A DNA stretch of 64,000 nucleotides from Candidatus Gastranaerophilales bacterium (GCA_944323925.1 CALUUI010000007.1:22013-86012), one strand, 5' to 3'. Positions 1 through 9,800 are shown, counted from the stretch's first letter. Numbers and translations are program-made. Notes: generated by a model from the sequence alone, not told the origin.

Positions 1-246
1 TTACTAATCGGTTCAAATGGTATATTTAAGCAATTAAAAACAACTGTTGACAATACATTATATTCAGGTGGTTATTTTACAACTAAAGAATCATCTCTTA
101 AAACAGAAGTATCAAATATGCAAAGTAAAATAACTAAAAAGCAAGAATCTGTTGATACCTACAAAAGCAGATTAGAAGCGCAATTTGCCAATATGGAAAC
201 AATCATTTCTCAATTAAATGCAAATTACAGTTCTTTATTAGGTTAA
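1..246 (+). CDS. fliD: Flagellar hook-associated protein 2 (filament cap), C-terminal fragment
   Basis: This is the last 81 codons of a gene that begins outside the window; frame 1 is open from base 1 to the TAA at 244-246. The fragment shows the typical FliD C-terminus: a short segment reading LLIGSNGIFKQL, then an amphipathic coiled coil (SSLKTEVSNMQSKITKKQES) and the ending RLEAQFANMETIISQLNANY, which parallels the 'RL..QF..ME..+..L.....+L' ending of FliD in other bacteria. FliD caps the growing flagellar filament and aids flagellin polymerisation outside the cell. Only the C-terminus is visible, so the D2/D3 domains cannot be checked. Two sigma-28-like promoters elsewhere in the window agree with a flagellated organism. 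Confidence 0.75.
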   Translation, partial: LLIGSNGIFKQLKTTVDNTLYSGGYFTTKESSLKTEVSNMQSKITKKQESVDTYKSRLEAQFANMETIISQLNANYSSLLG

Positions 247-250
247 TTTA

Positions 251-279
251 TTGACAACTCTTTCTAATTAATTTAATAT
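251..279 (+). promoter_or_regulatory. Sigma-70-type promoter for the leader ORF and three-gene operon
   Basis: A perfect -35 box TTGACA (251-256) is followed after 17 bases by TAATAT (274-279). The predicted transcription start is near 286, just ahead of a GAGGAA ribosome binding site (287-292). This would separate the downstream operon from fliD. Confidence 0.55.
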
Positions 280-297
280 CTAAATAGAGGAAATGAA

Positions 298-345
298 GTG
301 AACATCTTCAGCTGTACCGCAGCCGTAAAAGCCGGAATGCTCTAG
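298..345 (+). CDS. Possible 15-codon leader peptide
   Basis: A GTG codon at 298 lies 5 bases after GAGGAA (287-292) and opens a 15-codon frame, VNIFSCTAAVKAGML, ending in TAG at 343-345. It is the first translatable frame on the predicted transcript and is directly followed by a hairpin (350-374) and then by the 406-1053 gene. This is the layout of a leader peptide/attenuator, but no run of regulatory codons is seen. It may instead be part of a structured RNA leader. Confidence 0.3.
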   Translation: MNIFSCTAAVKAGML

Positions 346-349
346 TTTA

Positions 350-374
350 ATAACACTTCGGTTTAAAGTGTTAT
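350..374 (+). terminator. Hairpin in operon leader (attenuator-like or fliD terminator remnant)
   Basis: The arms ATAACACTT (350-358) and AAGTGTTAT (366-374) form a 9-bp stem with the loop CGGTTTA. No T-run follows, so it is not a classical intrinsic terminator. It sits between the 15-codon frame and the first operon gene, 31 bases before its start codon. Confidence 0.35.
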
Positions 375-405
375 CCAAGGATATTAAATAGTAAAGGAAG
401 TAGTA

Positions 406-1053
406 GTGAATAATACAATTACTTCCGCAATGTCACCCAAAGCCGGATTATGCCCTCACGGACTACCACCGTCTGCGTGTCCAATTTGCTCAAATATGGG
501 TGGCGGTGGAAGCAAAAGAAGTGAAATTAACTTTAAATCATCCCCCTTGCCCATGATGAGCTGGAATCAATGTGAGGCCATAGGATATTTCCTTAAGGCT
601 CAAAAACGTGCATCTGAAAAACAAAGAATAAATTTTAAACTTCTCACCTTACAGCTTCAGATGCTTAATGATAAAATGGGGCACTTGATAAGACGATTAG
701 AAATATTTGCTCAATCAATCAGTAATTTACCATTAGGGAATATTATTAATTTGCCGCTAAATATTCTAATAATAAAACCTTTACAAATTATTAACACCAC
801 TTTTTCTAAATTAATAAATATAGCAGAAAAAATAGCTTCATTGATTGGAGAAATGTTAGAAGGTTTAAAAAAAGCACATCAAAAGATTAAAGAATTTATC
901 ACGGAAGCTAAAAATAAATTTTTTAAATTATTTGAAATATTTAAACCAAACAATGAAAAAGACACTGATAAAGATATTCGTGAAGAAAAGAAAATATTTA
1001 ATTTAAAAAAATTTATTAAAAAACTAAAAAGAAATAGGCAAAAAGAACAATGA
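406..1053 (+). CDS. Conserved-looking protein with CPHG..CPIC cysteine motif, unknown function
   Basis: 215 aa, GTG start with AAGGAAG at 394-400. I do not recognise a named family. Near the N-terminus is a compact cysteine motif, LCPHGLPPSACPICS (residues about 15-29), then a Gly-rich linker (MGGGGS) and a region with W-N-Q-C-E-A-I-G-Y-F-L-K-A-Q. The C-P-H-G and C-P-x-C spacing suggests a zinc- or metal-binding knuckle. Residues 70-170 are predicted helical and hydrophobic-amphipathic, and the tail is strongly basic (KKFIKKLKRNRQKEQ). There is no signal peptide. The stop codon overlaps the start of the next gene (ATGA), so the two are translationally coupled in an operon just downstream of fliD. 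A flagellum-related or secreted-effector role is only a guess. Confidence 0.7.
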   Translation: MNNTITSAMSPKAGLCPHGLPPSACPICSNMGGGGSKRSEINFKSSPLPMMSWNQCEAIGYFLKAQKRASEKQRINFKLLTLQLQMLNDKMGHLIRRLEIFAQSISNLPLGNIINLPLNILIIKPLQIINTTFSKLINIAEKIASLIGEMLEGLKKAHQKIKEFITEAKNKFFKLFEIFKPNNEKDTDKDIREEKKIFNLKKFIKKLKRNRQKEQ

Positions 1054-2486
1054 AATTACAACAAGACATAGAAACACGCATGACGCAAAGAAACATGACA
1101 AATACTCAAAAAAAGAATCAAACCTCACTTATGGAAGGTGTAGTTGTAAATAACTTTATAAAAGATATTACATTAGACGAAACATATGACACACTTGTAA
1201 TATCAAACCAATCCCAAATGCCACCTAAATTGTACGAAAAAGAAGATAAAGAGAAAAATGGAATTATACCTTTATGTATAGGAGCACTGGGAGTAATGGG
1301 AAGTATTCTTATCGGCTCAAAATTTGTTTCACATATATCCAAGCCTGATAAAAACCCTCTACCGGGTCTGACAAGAAATCACTGCATAAATAACGAATTA
1401 CACCAAAGTATCTACAGCATGCTTCATTCTCCAAATAAAAAAACTATTCAGGCTTGTTCTGGAGTAATTGCACTTAGTTCTATGGCATTTATGGGGAAAA
1501 TTTTCATTGATGGATGCAAGGATATATGGATAAGAAAAAAAGAAGCAGATATACAAAAAAATTTACAAGAAAACTTAGTAAAAGTAGAAGCGCAATGCTT
1601 TGAGGGAAAAATTCAAATCATCAGAAGCCTTCTTTCACAAAAAGCAAGACAATTCTCATTAGATATTGGCAGTAAGAGGCAAAAAGACATTTCTAGTACA
1701 GGAAATGTTAATTTTAAATCAAATAATAATGATAATAATAATTTAAAATATATAATTACAAGTATCGGAACAATTATTGGCATATTTGGACTTGGCTTTT
1801 TGGCGATGAAAAATTTAAGAAAAAATGCCCAAGCCCTAAAAACAAACATTAATACAATAAAAGCAGAAATTGAAAAAACAATAAACGAAATCAACAAAGA
1901 AAAACCTGCTAACAATGAAAAAATTAAATATATTGAAAAATTATTAGAAACAATCTGGGCTGACGAAAATTATATAAAATCAACGATAAAAAAAATAAAT
2001 CTCCCAGAAGACAAGCAAAAAGAACTAACAGATAAGTTAATAGAAAATATAACAGTACCAATTGAACAAGCCAACCAAGTTATGGGAGGCTCCGGCAGAA
2101 ATAAAATAACATATTTTTCACACGTAAATGACTACCTTTCATTCTTTTACGATTGGTTAATGAACAGCGATAATAAACAATTTAGGAATTTATTTATAGG
2201 AATAAGCAGTATAAGTGCACTCTCTTATATTGGGAAAAGTGTATTTGAAGCAATAAAAGACATCCAAGTAAAAAAATATAATGCACAAATTGAACTAAAC
2301 CTACAACAAAGACTTGTAGCAACGGAATTAAGGAATTTCAAAGCTAAAAAAGATGCGGCAATAAATCCACTATGCAATGAATTTTACAGACAAAAACTTA
2401 ACGGAAAATCTAATGAAGAATTAAAAGTCATGGCCGATAATATTTTATTTGAAATAAAGAATGGTCCTCCATTTGTATATTCATAG
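1050..2486 (+). CDS. Multi-pass membrane protein with an internal duplication, unknown function
   Basis: 478 aa, starting in the ATGA overlap with the upstream gene. Four hydrophobic segments are visible: about residues 72-92 (CIGALGVMGSILIG), 133-152 (GVIALSSMAFMGKIFI), 232-252 (ITSIGTIIGIFGLGFLAM) and 381-400 (IGISSISALSYIGKSVF). The segment after the second TM helix (nt about 1440-1660) is repeated after the fourth (nt about 2180-2395): both read roughly a glycine-containing TM, then KD-I-x-x-+-K, then a long charged helix with N-L-Q-x-x-L-V. This indicates an internal duplication. Between the halves lies a coiled coil (about 255-300). I do not recognise the family. It sits in a three-gene operon with the cysteine-motif protein and the 137-aa protein. 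Confidence 0.7.
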   Translation: MKLQQDIETRMTQRNMTNTQKKNQTSLMEGVVVNNFIKDITLDETYDTLVISNQSQMPPKLYEKEDKEKNGIIPLCIGALGVMGSILIGSKFVSHISKPDKNPLPGLTRNHCINNELHQSIYSMLHSPNKKTIQACSGVIALSSMAFMGKIFIDGCKDIWIRKKEADIQKNLQENLVKVEAQCFEGKIQIIRSLLSQKARQFSLDIGSKRQKDISSTGNVNFKSNNNDNNNLKYIITSIGTIIGIFGLGFLAMKNLRKNAQALKTNINTIKAEIEKTINEINKEKPANNEKIKYIEKLLETIWADENYIKSTIKKINLPEDKQKELTDKLIENITVPIEQANQVMGGSGRNKITYFSHVNDYLSFFYDWLMNSDNKQFRNLFIGISSISALSYIGKSVFEAIKDIQVKKYNAQIELNLQQRLVATELRNFKAKKDAAINPLCNEFYRQKLNGKSNEELKVMADNILFEIKNGPPFVYS

Positions 2487-2494
2487 GAGAAAGT

Positions 2495-2908
2495 ATGTAC
2501 GGAACAGTAATTTTACCGAATAAAACAACAAATTATTGTCAATTTGATACAGAAAAATTGACACCCATAATAAATAAAAAAGAATCAGCACTTCTTGAAA
2601 TAGAAAATAACCTAAAATCATCAAATGATGAAAAAGAAATTCTGGAGAATCTATATATAATTGATAGAATGCTCGATAAAGGGGTAAAAGGAGTAGATAA
2701 ATTATACCCTACACTATCGAAATTTAATAATACTGATTCACCTAATATCCAAACATTTTTAGCCGGAATATATAGAAAAACTAAAATACCGGACGCATTT
2801 GGACCACTATTTGCAATGCTAATTAGAAATTCCTTACGAGAAAATAAAAATCAACTGTTTGATCCAAATGAAGAAATCGGTGGAGCAATTTTAGATTATT
2901 TGGCTTAA
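2495..2908 (+). CDS. Hypothetical protein, third gene of the fliD-downstream operon
   Basis: 137 aa, ATG start 8 bases after the previous stop, with an AGGAGA ribosome binding site overlapping that stop. It is soluble-looking and mostly helical: a charged N-terminal half with KKESALLEIENNLKSS and a C-terminal half ending in GGAILDYLA. No signal peptide, TM segment or known motif is seen. Position and spacing place it in the same transcript as the two upstream unknown genes. I cannot assign a function. Confidence 0.65.
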   Translation: MYGTVILPNKTTNYCQFDTEKLTPIINKKESALLEIENNLKSSNDEKEILENLYIIDRMLDKGVKGVDKLYPTLSKFNNTDSPNIQTFLAGIYRKTKIPDAFGPLFAMLIRNSLRENKNQLFDPNEEIGGAILDYLA

Positions 2909-3026
2909 AAATTAAAATATTAATTTTTTGTTTATTTTTTAATGATTCTTGAAAAAAAGTGATTTAATAATAATGTAATTGAAGTAAATAAATTATTAAA
3001 AAATCATAGAAAAGGAGATATTAAAA

Positions 3027-4865
3027 ATGGCAAAAACAATAGGTATTGACTTAGGTACAACAAACTCAGTAGTCGCCGTAATGGAAGGGGGGCACCCAAC
3101 CGTTATCGCAAACGCAGAAGGAACAAGAACAACCCCTTCAATAGTAGGTTTTACTAAAAACGGTGAAAGACTTGTAGGTCAATTGGCAAAACGTCAAGCA
3201 ATAGTAAACCCTGATAAAACAATTGCATCAATAAAACGTCATATGGGTGAAGATTATAAAAAGAACATTGACGGGAAAGATTATACTCCTCAAGAAATTT
3301 CTGCAATGATATTAAGAAAGCTAGCAGATGATGCAAGCGCATACTTAGGAGAAAAAGTTACATCAGCAGTAATTACTGTTCCTGCATATTTTAACGATGC
3401 ACAAAGACAAGCAACAAAAGATGCCGGGAAAATTGCAGGGTTAGATGTTCTTCGTATTGTTAACGAACCAACAGCAGCAGCTCTTGCATACGGTCTTGAA
3501 AAAGATAAACCAGAAAAAGTTCTAGTATTCGACCTAGGTGGTGGTACATTTGATGTATCAATTCTTGAAATTGGTGATGGTGTTCACGAAGTTCTTTCAA
3601 CCTCTGGTGATACGCACTTAGGTGGTGATGATTTCGACCAAAAAATTATGGATTGGATTACTTCAGAATTCAAGAAAGATACAGGTATCGATTTAACAAC
3701 AGATAAACAAGCAATGCAACGTATTAAAGAAGCTGCTGAAAAAGCAAAATGTGAACTTTCAACTATTGTTGAAACACCAATTAGCTTAATGTATATTACA
3801 GCAGATGCTAACGGTCCAAAACACTTGGAAATGACTCTTACAAGAGCTAAATTTGAAGAACTTTCAAGAGATTTGTTAGACAGATGTAAAAAACCTGTAG
3901 AACAAGCATTATCAGATGCAGGACTAAGCAAAAATGATATAAACGAAGTTGTATTGGTTGGGGGATCTACTCGTATACCTGCTGTTCAACAATTAATAAA
4001 AGAATATACCGGTAAAGATCCAAACCAATCAGTTAACCCTGATGAAGTAGTTGCTGTTGGTGCTGCAATCCAAGCAGGCGTACTTGCTGGTGAAGTTAAA
4101 GATATAGTATTGTTAGATGTTACTCCATTAACATTAGGTATTGAAACATTAGGCGGGGTTATGACTCCTCTAGTTCCAAGAAATACTACAATCCCTGTAT
4201 CTAAATCACAAGTGTTCTCTACTGCCGAAAACAATCAAACTGCAGTTGATATTAATGTACTTCAAGGTGAAAGACCTATGGCTAGTGACAACAAATCACT
4301 TGGTATGTTTAGATTGGAAGGAATTGCTCCTGCTATGAGAGGAATACCTCAAATTGAAGTTACTTTTGATATTGATGCTAACGGTATCGTTAATGTTTCA
4401 GCAAAAGACAAAGCTACAAATAAAGAACAAAAAATCACAATTACTAATTCTTCTAACCTTTCTGAGCAAGATATAGAAAAGATGGTTAAAGAAGCTGAAG
4501 CTAACGCTAGTGAAGATAAACGTAAGAAAGAAGAAGCTGAAATTAAAAACAATGCTAATTCTCTTATCGCTTCTGCCGATAGAATTGTTAAAGATTTCGA
4601 AGGTAAAATTTCTGAGGATGATAAGAAAAAACTTGATGAAAATAAATCAGCTCTTCAAAAAGCTCTTGATGAAAACAAATCAAGTGATGAACTTAAAAAG
4701 TTATCTGAAGAACTTCAACAAACTATGTTCGGAATATCTCAAAAAGCATACGAACAAGTACAAAAAGAAGGTGAGACCGCTCAAACTAATAGCAACTCAA
4801 ATGATTCAAATAACAATTCATCAAAAGATGATGACGTTATTGATGCTGAATATGTTAAAGAATAG
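3027..4865 (+). CDS. dnaK: Hsp70 chaperone DnaK
   Basis: 612 aa, ATG start with AAGGAGAT just upstream. All Hsp70 landmarks are present: the N-terminal phosphate-1 motif [18 protein letters not shown], the ATPase motif [19 protein letters not shown], the second phosphate motif [16 protein letters not shown], the linker [16 protein letters not shown], then the beta-sandwich substrate-binding domain and helical lid. The tail is Asn/Ser-rich and ends acidic ([12 protein letters not shown]), as in many bacterial DnaKs. The protein binds exposed hydrophobic peptides under ATP control with DnaJ and GrpE; neither partner gene is adjacent. No CIRCE inverted repeat (TTAGCACTC-N9-GAGTGCTAA) is seen upstream, so HrcA control is not indicated. 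It is a single-gene unit closed by a terminator. Confidence 0.97.
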   Translation: MAKTIGIDLGTTNSVVAVMEGGHPTVIANAEGTRTTPSIVGFTKNGERLVGQLAKRQAIVNPDKTIASIKRHMGEDYKKNIDGKDYTPQEISAMILRKLADDASAYLGEKVTSAVITVPAYFNDAQRQATKDAGKIAGLDVLRIVNEPTAAALAYGLEKDKPEKVLVFDLGGGTFDVSILEIGDGVHEVLSTSGDTHLGGDDFDQKIMDWITSEFKKDTGIDLTTDKQAMQRIKEAAEKAKCELSTIVETPISLMYITADANGPKHLEMTLTRAKFEELSRDLLDRCKKPVEQALSDAGLSKNDINEVVLVGGSTRIPAVQQLIKEYTGKDPNQSVNPDEVVAVGAAIQAGVLAGEVKDIVLLDVTPLTLGIETLGGVMTPLVPRNTTIPVSKSQVFSTAENNQTAVDINVLQGERPMASDNKSLGMFRLEGIAPAMRGIPQIEVTFDIDANGIVNVSAKDKATNKEQKITITNSSNLSEQDIEKMVKEAEANASEDKRKKEEAEIKNNANSLIASADRIVKDFEGKISEDDKKKLDENKSALQKALDENKSSDELKKLSEELQQTMFGISQKAYEQVQKEGETAQTNSNSNDSNNNSSKDDDVIDAEYVKE

Positions 4866-4890
4866 GATTCCTTTCTCATTCTCTTTTTTA

Positions 4891-4913
4891 AGCCCTGCAA
4901 TAATTGCAGGGCT
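4891..4913 (+). terminator. Intrinsic terminator after dnaK
   Basis: A perfect 10-bp stem AGCCCTGCAA / TTGCAGGGCT with a 3-base loop, followed by TATTTATTA. It starts 25 bases after the dnaK stop. Confidence 0.8.
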
Positions 4914-4959
4914 TATTTATTAGAGAATATTACAATTTGTAACAATTATAATAAAAAAT

Positions 4960-4986
4960 TAAAGTTTTCATAAAATTTGCCGATAA
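4960..4986 (+). promoter_or_regulatory. Sigma-28 (FliA) class promoter, exact consensus
   Basis: TAAAGTTT (4960-4967), an 11-base spacer, then GCCGATAA (4979-4986). This equals the enterobacterial FliA consensus TAAAGTTT-N11-GCCGATAA in every defined base. The predicted start is about 4993, 34 bases before the ATG of the 120-aa gene. Confidence 0.85.
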
Positions 4987-5026
4987 GGGAAATAGGGATA
5001 AAGGAAAATAAAAAGGGATATAAAAT

Positions 5027-5389
5027 ATGGTAGCAGATTTTTCAATAAGAAATAACCCACATTCATCGGGGCAAAGAAATCAACAAACTCTTCGCAGACT
5101 CGCCAAAGAAATCTTTGAAAATGCAGAGAAAAAAGAGCGAAATATTGGACACGTTATAGAACGAACCGATGATTATACTACTAAAATATATATTTCTCCT
5201 GAAACATATATTTATAATATATCTGCACAAGCCTGCCAAAGTAATAAACTACAAGAATCTCTAAACTTCTTAAAAAATAAAGCAGCATTAAACGAGTTTC
5301 AAAAAAACAGAATATCTAATATTGAAGAAATAAAAGATGACATTATGGAAATTAATATAGATGAAAGTAAAAATATTTTTGCGGCATAA
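5027..5389 (+). CDS. Small protein under a sigma-28 promoter, unknown function
   Basis: 120 aa, ATG start with AAAAGGGA at 5011-5018. The N-terminus is polar (SIRNNPHSSGQRNQQT), followed by a charged helix (LAKEIFENAEKKERN), a beta-like section (TTKIYISPETYIYNISAQ) and a C-terminal helical part rich in Asn, Lys and Glu. There is no signal peptide or TM segment. The exact FliA-type promoter upstream makes it a likely late flagellar or chemotaxis/motility-regulon gene, for example a chaperone, anti-sigma factor or filament accessory. I see no FlgM, FlgN, FliS or FlaG signature, so its job stays open. It is monocistronic: the next gene has its own promoter. Confidence 0.7.
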   Translation: MVADFSIRNNPHSSGQRNQQTLRRLAKEIFENAEKKERNIGHVIERTDDYTTKIYISPETYIYNISAQACQSNKLQESLNFLKNKAALNEFQKNRISNIEEIKDDIMEINIDESKNIFAA

Positions 5390-5426
5390 ACAAAAAATAT
5401 TATCCTAAAAAAATAAAAAAGAATTA

Positions 5427-5456
5427 TTGATAGTAACCATATATTATTGCTATAAT
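5427..5456 (+). promoter_or_regulatory. Promoter of the CtpA protease gene, predicted leaderless start
   Basis: TTGATA (5427-5432), an 18-base spacer ending in TTGC, and TATAAT (5451-5456), giving an extended -10 (TGC-TATAAT). The last -10 base is 7 positions before the A of the ATG at 5463, so transcription should begin on the start codon itself. No Shine-Dalgarno sequence is present. Confidence 0.7.
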
Positions 5457-5462
5457 TAGAAT

Positions 5463-6719
5463 ATGAATAAAAAATATTTAATAGTTATAGCAATAATAAT
5501 ATGTTTTATAGGACTAAATAAAATTTTTTATAGTACCTATTTAAAAACACTGGAGTTAAAAAACAATAGGCTACTTATAAATACCGAAAAAATGGAGCCA
5601 CAAAAACTTTTTGAAATGGTTTCAAATATTATAGAAAAACAATACATCGAAGCAGACTTAAATCACCAAGATTGGAGCAGATGGAAAAAGCATTACAAAA
5701 ATAAAATAAAAACAGAAGATGATATGAAAGTAGCAATCGATACAATGATTGCAAGTCTTGATGAGCCATACACACACTTTTTAACGAAAGAAGAATTTAA
5801 AAACCTAAATACATCAATAAAATCAAAAATATACGGAATTGGTGTAAACATATATAACGATTCAGGGAAAATAAGAGTTTTTAGCGTTATGCCCGATACC
5901 CCTGCACAAAGAGCAGAATTAAAGCCCAATGATATAATCTTGAAAGTAGAAAACATTGAATGCAATGGTAAAAAAATAGATCAAGTTGCAGAAATGATAA
6001 GGGGAGCTAAAGATACTTATGTCTCACTTACAATAAAACGAGATAACAATATATTTGAAAAAAAATTACAACGAGAAGAAATAAAAATAAAAACAATAGA
6101 AACTAAAATATATGATAACATCGGCTATATTAACCTAAGCAGCTTTCTAAGTGCAGAAATGGAAACAGAATTTCAAACAGCACTAGAAGAAACAAAAAAC
6201 TGCGAAGGCTTAATCCTTGATTTAAGATGGAATACTGGCGGATTACTCGATAATGCTGTAAATATAGCAGAATCATTTGTTGATTCCGGACCAATTGTCA
6301 GTGTAGTAACAAGAAACGGAAGGAAAAACATTATAAAAGCAGATCCTTCTACTCCTAAAGTTCATAAACCCATTGTTATTATTATAAATGAAGCAAGTGC
6401 ATCAGCCAGTGAGATTTTCTCTGGAGCAATGCAAGATTATAAATTAGCAACAATTGTAGGGCATAAATCTTTTGGTAAAGGCATGGTACAAAACGTAATA
6501 CCTCTGCCTAATGAAACAGGTATTAACTTAACAATAGCAAAATATTTAACACCACTTAATCACGATATTAATAAAAAAGGAATCACTCCAAATATTATTA
6601 TTGATACAGGTGATTTTTCACTTGATGAAAAAAAAGATAAACAACTAATTAAAGCAAAATCAGTTTTAATAGAATTAATTAATAAGAACAAATCATTACG
6701 AGTTTCAAACAATATGTAA
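5463..6719 (+). CDS. ctpA: Carboxyl-terminal processing protease (S41 family)
   Basis: 418 aa. The N-terminal signal-anchor (YLIVIAIIICFIGLNKIFY) puts the enzyme outside the inner membrane. A PDZ domain follows (about residues 105-200, with YGIGVNIYNDSGKIRVFSVMP), then the S41 catalytic core with WNTGGLLDNAVNIAESF. The motif NEASASASEIFSGAMQDY supplies the catalytic Ser (about S314), and HKSFGKGMVQ supplies the catalytic Lys (about K339), with the usual 25-residue spacing. The family cleaves C-terminal tails of secreted or envelope proteins; in cyanobacteria CtpA matures D1, which has no target here. The ATG at 5463 is preceded by a -10 box and no ribosome binding site, so the mRNA is probably leaderless. 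Confidence 0.92.
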   Translation: MNKKYLIVIAIIICFIGLNKIFYSTYLKTLELKNNRLLINTEKMEPQKLFEMVSNIIEKQYIEADLNHQDWSRWKKHYKNKIKTEDDMKVAIDTMIASLDEPYTHFLTKEEFKNLNTSIKSKIYGIGVNIYNDSGKIRVFSVMPDTPAQRAELKPNDIILKVENIECNGKKIDQVAEMIRGAKDTYVSLTIKRDNNIFEKKLQREEIKIKTIETKIYDNIGYINLSSFLSAEMETEFQTALEETKNCEGLILDLRWNTGGLLDNAVNIAESFVDSGPIVSVVTRNGRKNIIKADPSTPKVHKPIVIIINEASASASEIFSGAMQDYKLATIVGHKSFGKGMVQNVIPLPNETGINLTIAKYLTPLNHDINKKGITPNIIIDTGDFSLDEKKDKQLIKAKSVLIELINKNKSLRVSNNM

Positions 6720-6821
6720 CAATTTGTAAAATTATCATCAAAAAAAGGCAAAAAAAAATATTCATACTCCTTAAAGCGAGAGTCACAAAAAAGAAATAAT
6801 TATTACTTGAAAGGAGTAAAT

Positions 6822-9800
6822 ATGGATATTACAAACCAAAATTTAGGGTTAAAGAAATTATTAAAGCAGAATAATGTTCTTAACTACCAAACAACCCCAA
6901 CTACAGAAGAAACAAAAGATTTACCTCAAAATCAACCCGGATTCAAAGGACTAAATGGTCTTAAAGGGCTTGGAAACTATGGTGCAGCAGCACTTTTATT
7001 AGGTTCAGCTATATTTGGACTTAGCTCTTGCGAAAAAACGACAATGAGTAATAATGAAACTTGGAACGTTACAGTTAAAGAAGATTCTGAAAAATATTTG
7101 CAACAAATTATAGAACTATTACAACAGTTAATCGCAAAAGATGATACATACAATGAACAAATTCTTGAAGCCATTGCTAATTTATCAGCATTAATTCAAG
7201 CAGGTCAAGACCAAGATAAAGCATATTATGAAACAATGACAGCATTAATGAACATTGTAAAAGAACTTGCTCAAAATATAAATAATAATACATCTGAAAA
7301 TGTTGAATTAACAAAACAAGGCTTAGAATTACTAAATAATATATTAGTAGCTTTACAAGAAAACAATGATTTAATCAAGCAATACGGTGACGGAATTATT
7401 GCATATATGGAAACAATTAAAGCAGCAATCGAAAATGGAAATAACTCATTGGTTGCTGTTCTTGAATTAATATGGGCCGATATTAAAGATGGCAACACAC
7501 AACTAATCGACAAAATCGACGGATTAGGTACTATCATTAATACGAATAATGAAGAATTACTAAATAAAATTACTGAAATCTATGAAAACAGTGAATTAAC
7601 AGCAGAAGAAAGAAACCAAAAAATACTTGATGCTATCAATGAAATTTCAACAATAGTTAAATCAATGGAAGTAACAATCTCTAGCCAAACTGGAGAATTA
7701 AAAGAATTGTTACAATCATTCTTAGATGCATACAATAAAGGTCAAATCACTTCTGAAAAAATGATGGAACTTATGTATAATGCATTAATTGAAGGTAATA
7801 CATTAGATAAACTACAACTTGAACAAATACATCAAATTTATGTATCAATTGAAGAGGGTAAACTAACAGTAGCAGAAGCTCTAAAACAAATCTCTGAATT
7901 ACTTGGAGATATCAATGAAACTCTTCAAGGTATGAGTTCACAATTAAATGAAATCTTCAATGGTATAACAGAAATTAATGAAAATGTAAAAGCCGGCAAC
8001 AAAACAAATGCTGATTATCTGGCTATGATTTTTGAAAACAGCAATAAGCAAAATGAATACCTAGACAAATTGGTAACTTCAAACGATGCACAAGCACAAC
8101 TTTTAGCAAAACTTGATACAAGATTTGAAGAAGCAATAACAGTTCTTTATAAGATTTCAGAAAATACCGGAAAAATTAACTATGAAGAACTTATCAAAGT
8201 ATTAAATGAAAACAACGCTGAAGTAGTTGAAACAATCAAAACTTCAATGGAAGAATTGGGCATAACAATTGATACAAACACTGACGATGCCGTTTCTGCA
8301 ATCATTGAAGAACTTGAATCATTCAAGACTCTAATCAGCGATAATAAAGTTGCAATGGATACAATCATTAATATATTATCATCTATTGATTTAAATACTT
8401 CATTATCTAATATAGAAATGAAAGAATTACAAGCACTTGTAAAAGAATTACAAGCAACAATCAATGATAATAACGCAACACAAGAAGAAATTAATATTAA
8501 ACTTGATCAAATTAAAGACTACTTAGCAAGTATTGACAGTACTTTAACCGAAATCAGCGGAAAACTATCCGAAGTACTTGGTAAGTTCAATACAATAATT
8601 GATCAAAACGATCAAGCACAAACTACTTATATTTCATACTTAGAACAGCTTATCAAAAATTCAAATCAACAAAACACTTATTTACAAGAAATGATTAAAG
8701 TTCAAAATGAAACAAAAGAAAATACTGCACAATTGATAGAACAAGGAACTCAAATCATTGAATTATTAAAGAGCGCAGATGATAAGTTAGGTGATTTGAA
8801 CTACGCAAATCTAATTGCTGAACTTGAAAAATTAGATGCAAAATTAGCTGCTCAAATGAAAGAAATGATTGAAAAACTCGGTATCACTATTAATGATAAT
8901 ACAAATAATGCTGCTGATAAGATTATCGCAGAACTTGAATCATTTAAGCAATATATAGCTGGTAGTGATGAAGCGATGACAAATATCATTAATCTATTAA
9001 ATTCTATTAACTTGAATACTGCACTAAGCAATACTCAAATGGAAGAACTTCTAAAATTAGTAGAAGATTTAAAAACAACAGCAGATAAAGATAGTGTCAC
9101 CCAAGAAGAAATTAATACAAAACTTGATCAAATTAAAGACTACTTAGCAAGTATTGACAGTACTTTAACCGAAATCAGCGGAAAACTATCCGAAGTACTT
9201 GATAAGTTCAACACTATAATTGATCAAAATGATCAAGCACAAACTACTTATATTTCATACTTAAAACAACTAATTCAAAATTCAAATCAACAAAATGCTT
9301 ATTTACAAGAAATGATTAAGGTTCAAAATGAAACAAAAGAAAACACTGCACAATTAATAGAACAAGGAACTCAAATCATTGAATTATTAAAGAGCGCAGA
9401 TGATAAATTAGGCGACTTAAATTATGCAAACTTAATCGCCGAACTTGAAAAACTGGATGAAAAATTAGCTGCACAATTAAAAGAAATGATTGAAAATCTT
9501 GGCATAACAATTAATAACAATACAAACAATGCGGCTGACAAGATTATTGCAGAACTTGAATCCTTCAAGCAATATATTAATGATAATCAAGAAACAATGG
9601 ATACTATTATCAATTTATTATCATCAATTGATTTGAATACTTCATTAAGTAACTCTCAAATGGATAAATTGTTGAAACTTGTAGAAGAATTGACATCAAT
9701 CGCAAATAATGATAGCGCAACACAAGAAGAAATCAATGTAAAACTTGATGAAATCAAAGATTTCTTAGCAAGCATTGATGGAAAACTTACCGAAATCTTG

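Noticed and set aside
246..405. Known riboswitch in the leader (repeated GCCG/AGCC words)
   Set aside because: I compared it with the c-di-GMP, cobalamin, glycine, fluoride and preQ1 consensus patterns that I know and found no match; only one simple hairpin can be supported.
2909..3026. CIRCE/HrcA operator before dnaK
   Set aside because: The TTAGCACTC-N9-GAGTGCTAA repeat is absent; only AT-rich sequence and a weak TTGAAA...TAATGT promoter candidate are present.
4510..4923. 137-codon Lys/Leu/Met-rich frame overlapping the 3' end of dnaK
   Set aside because: It is the +1 frame of the Lys/Glu-rich lid region of dnaK, with no start signals.
5027..5389. Anti-sigma factor FlgM for the sigma-28-driven gene
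   Set aside because: Size and promoter would suit, but the conserved FlgM C-terminal helices are not recognisable.
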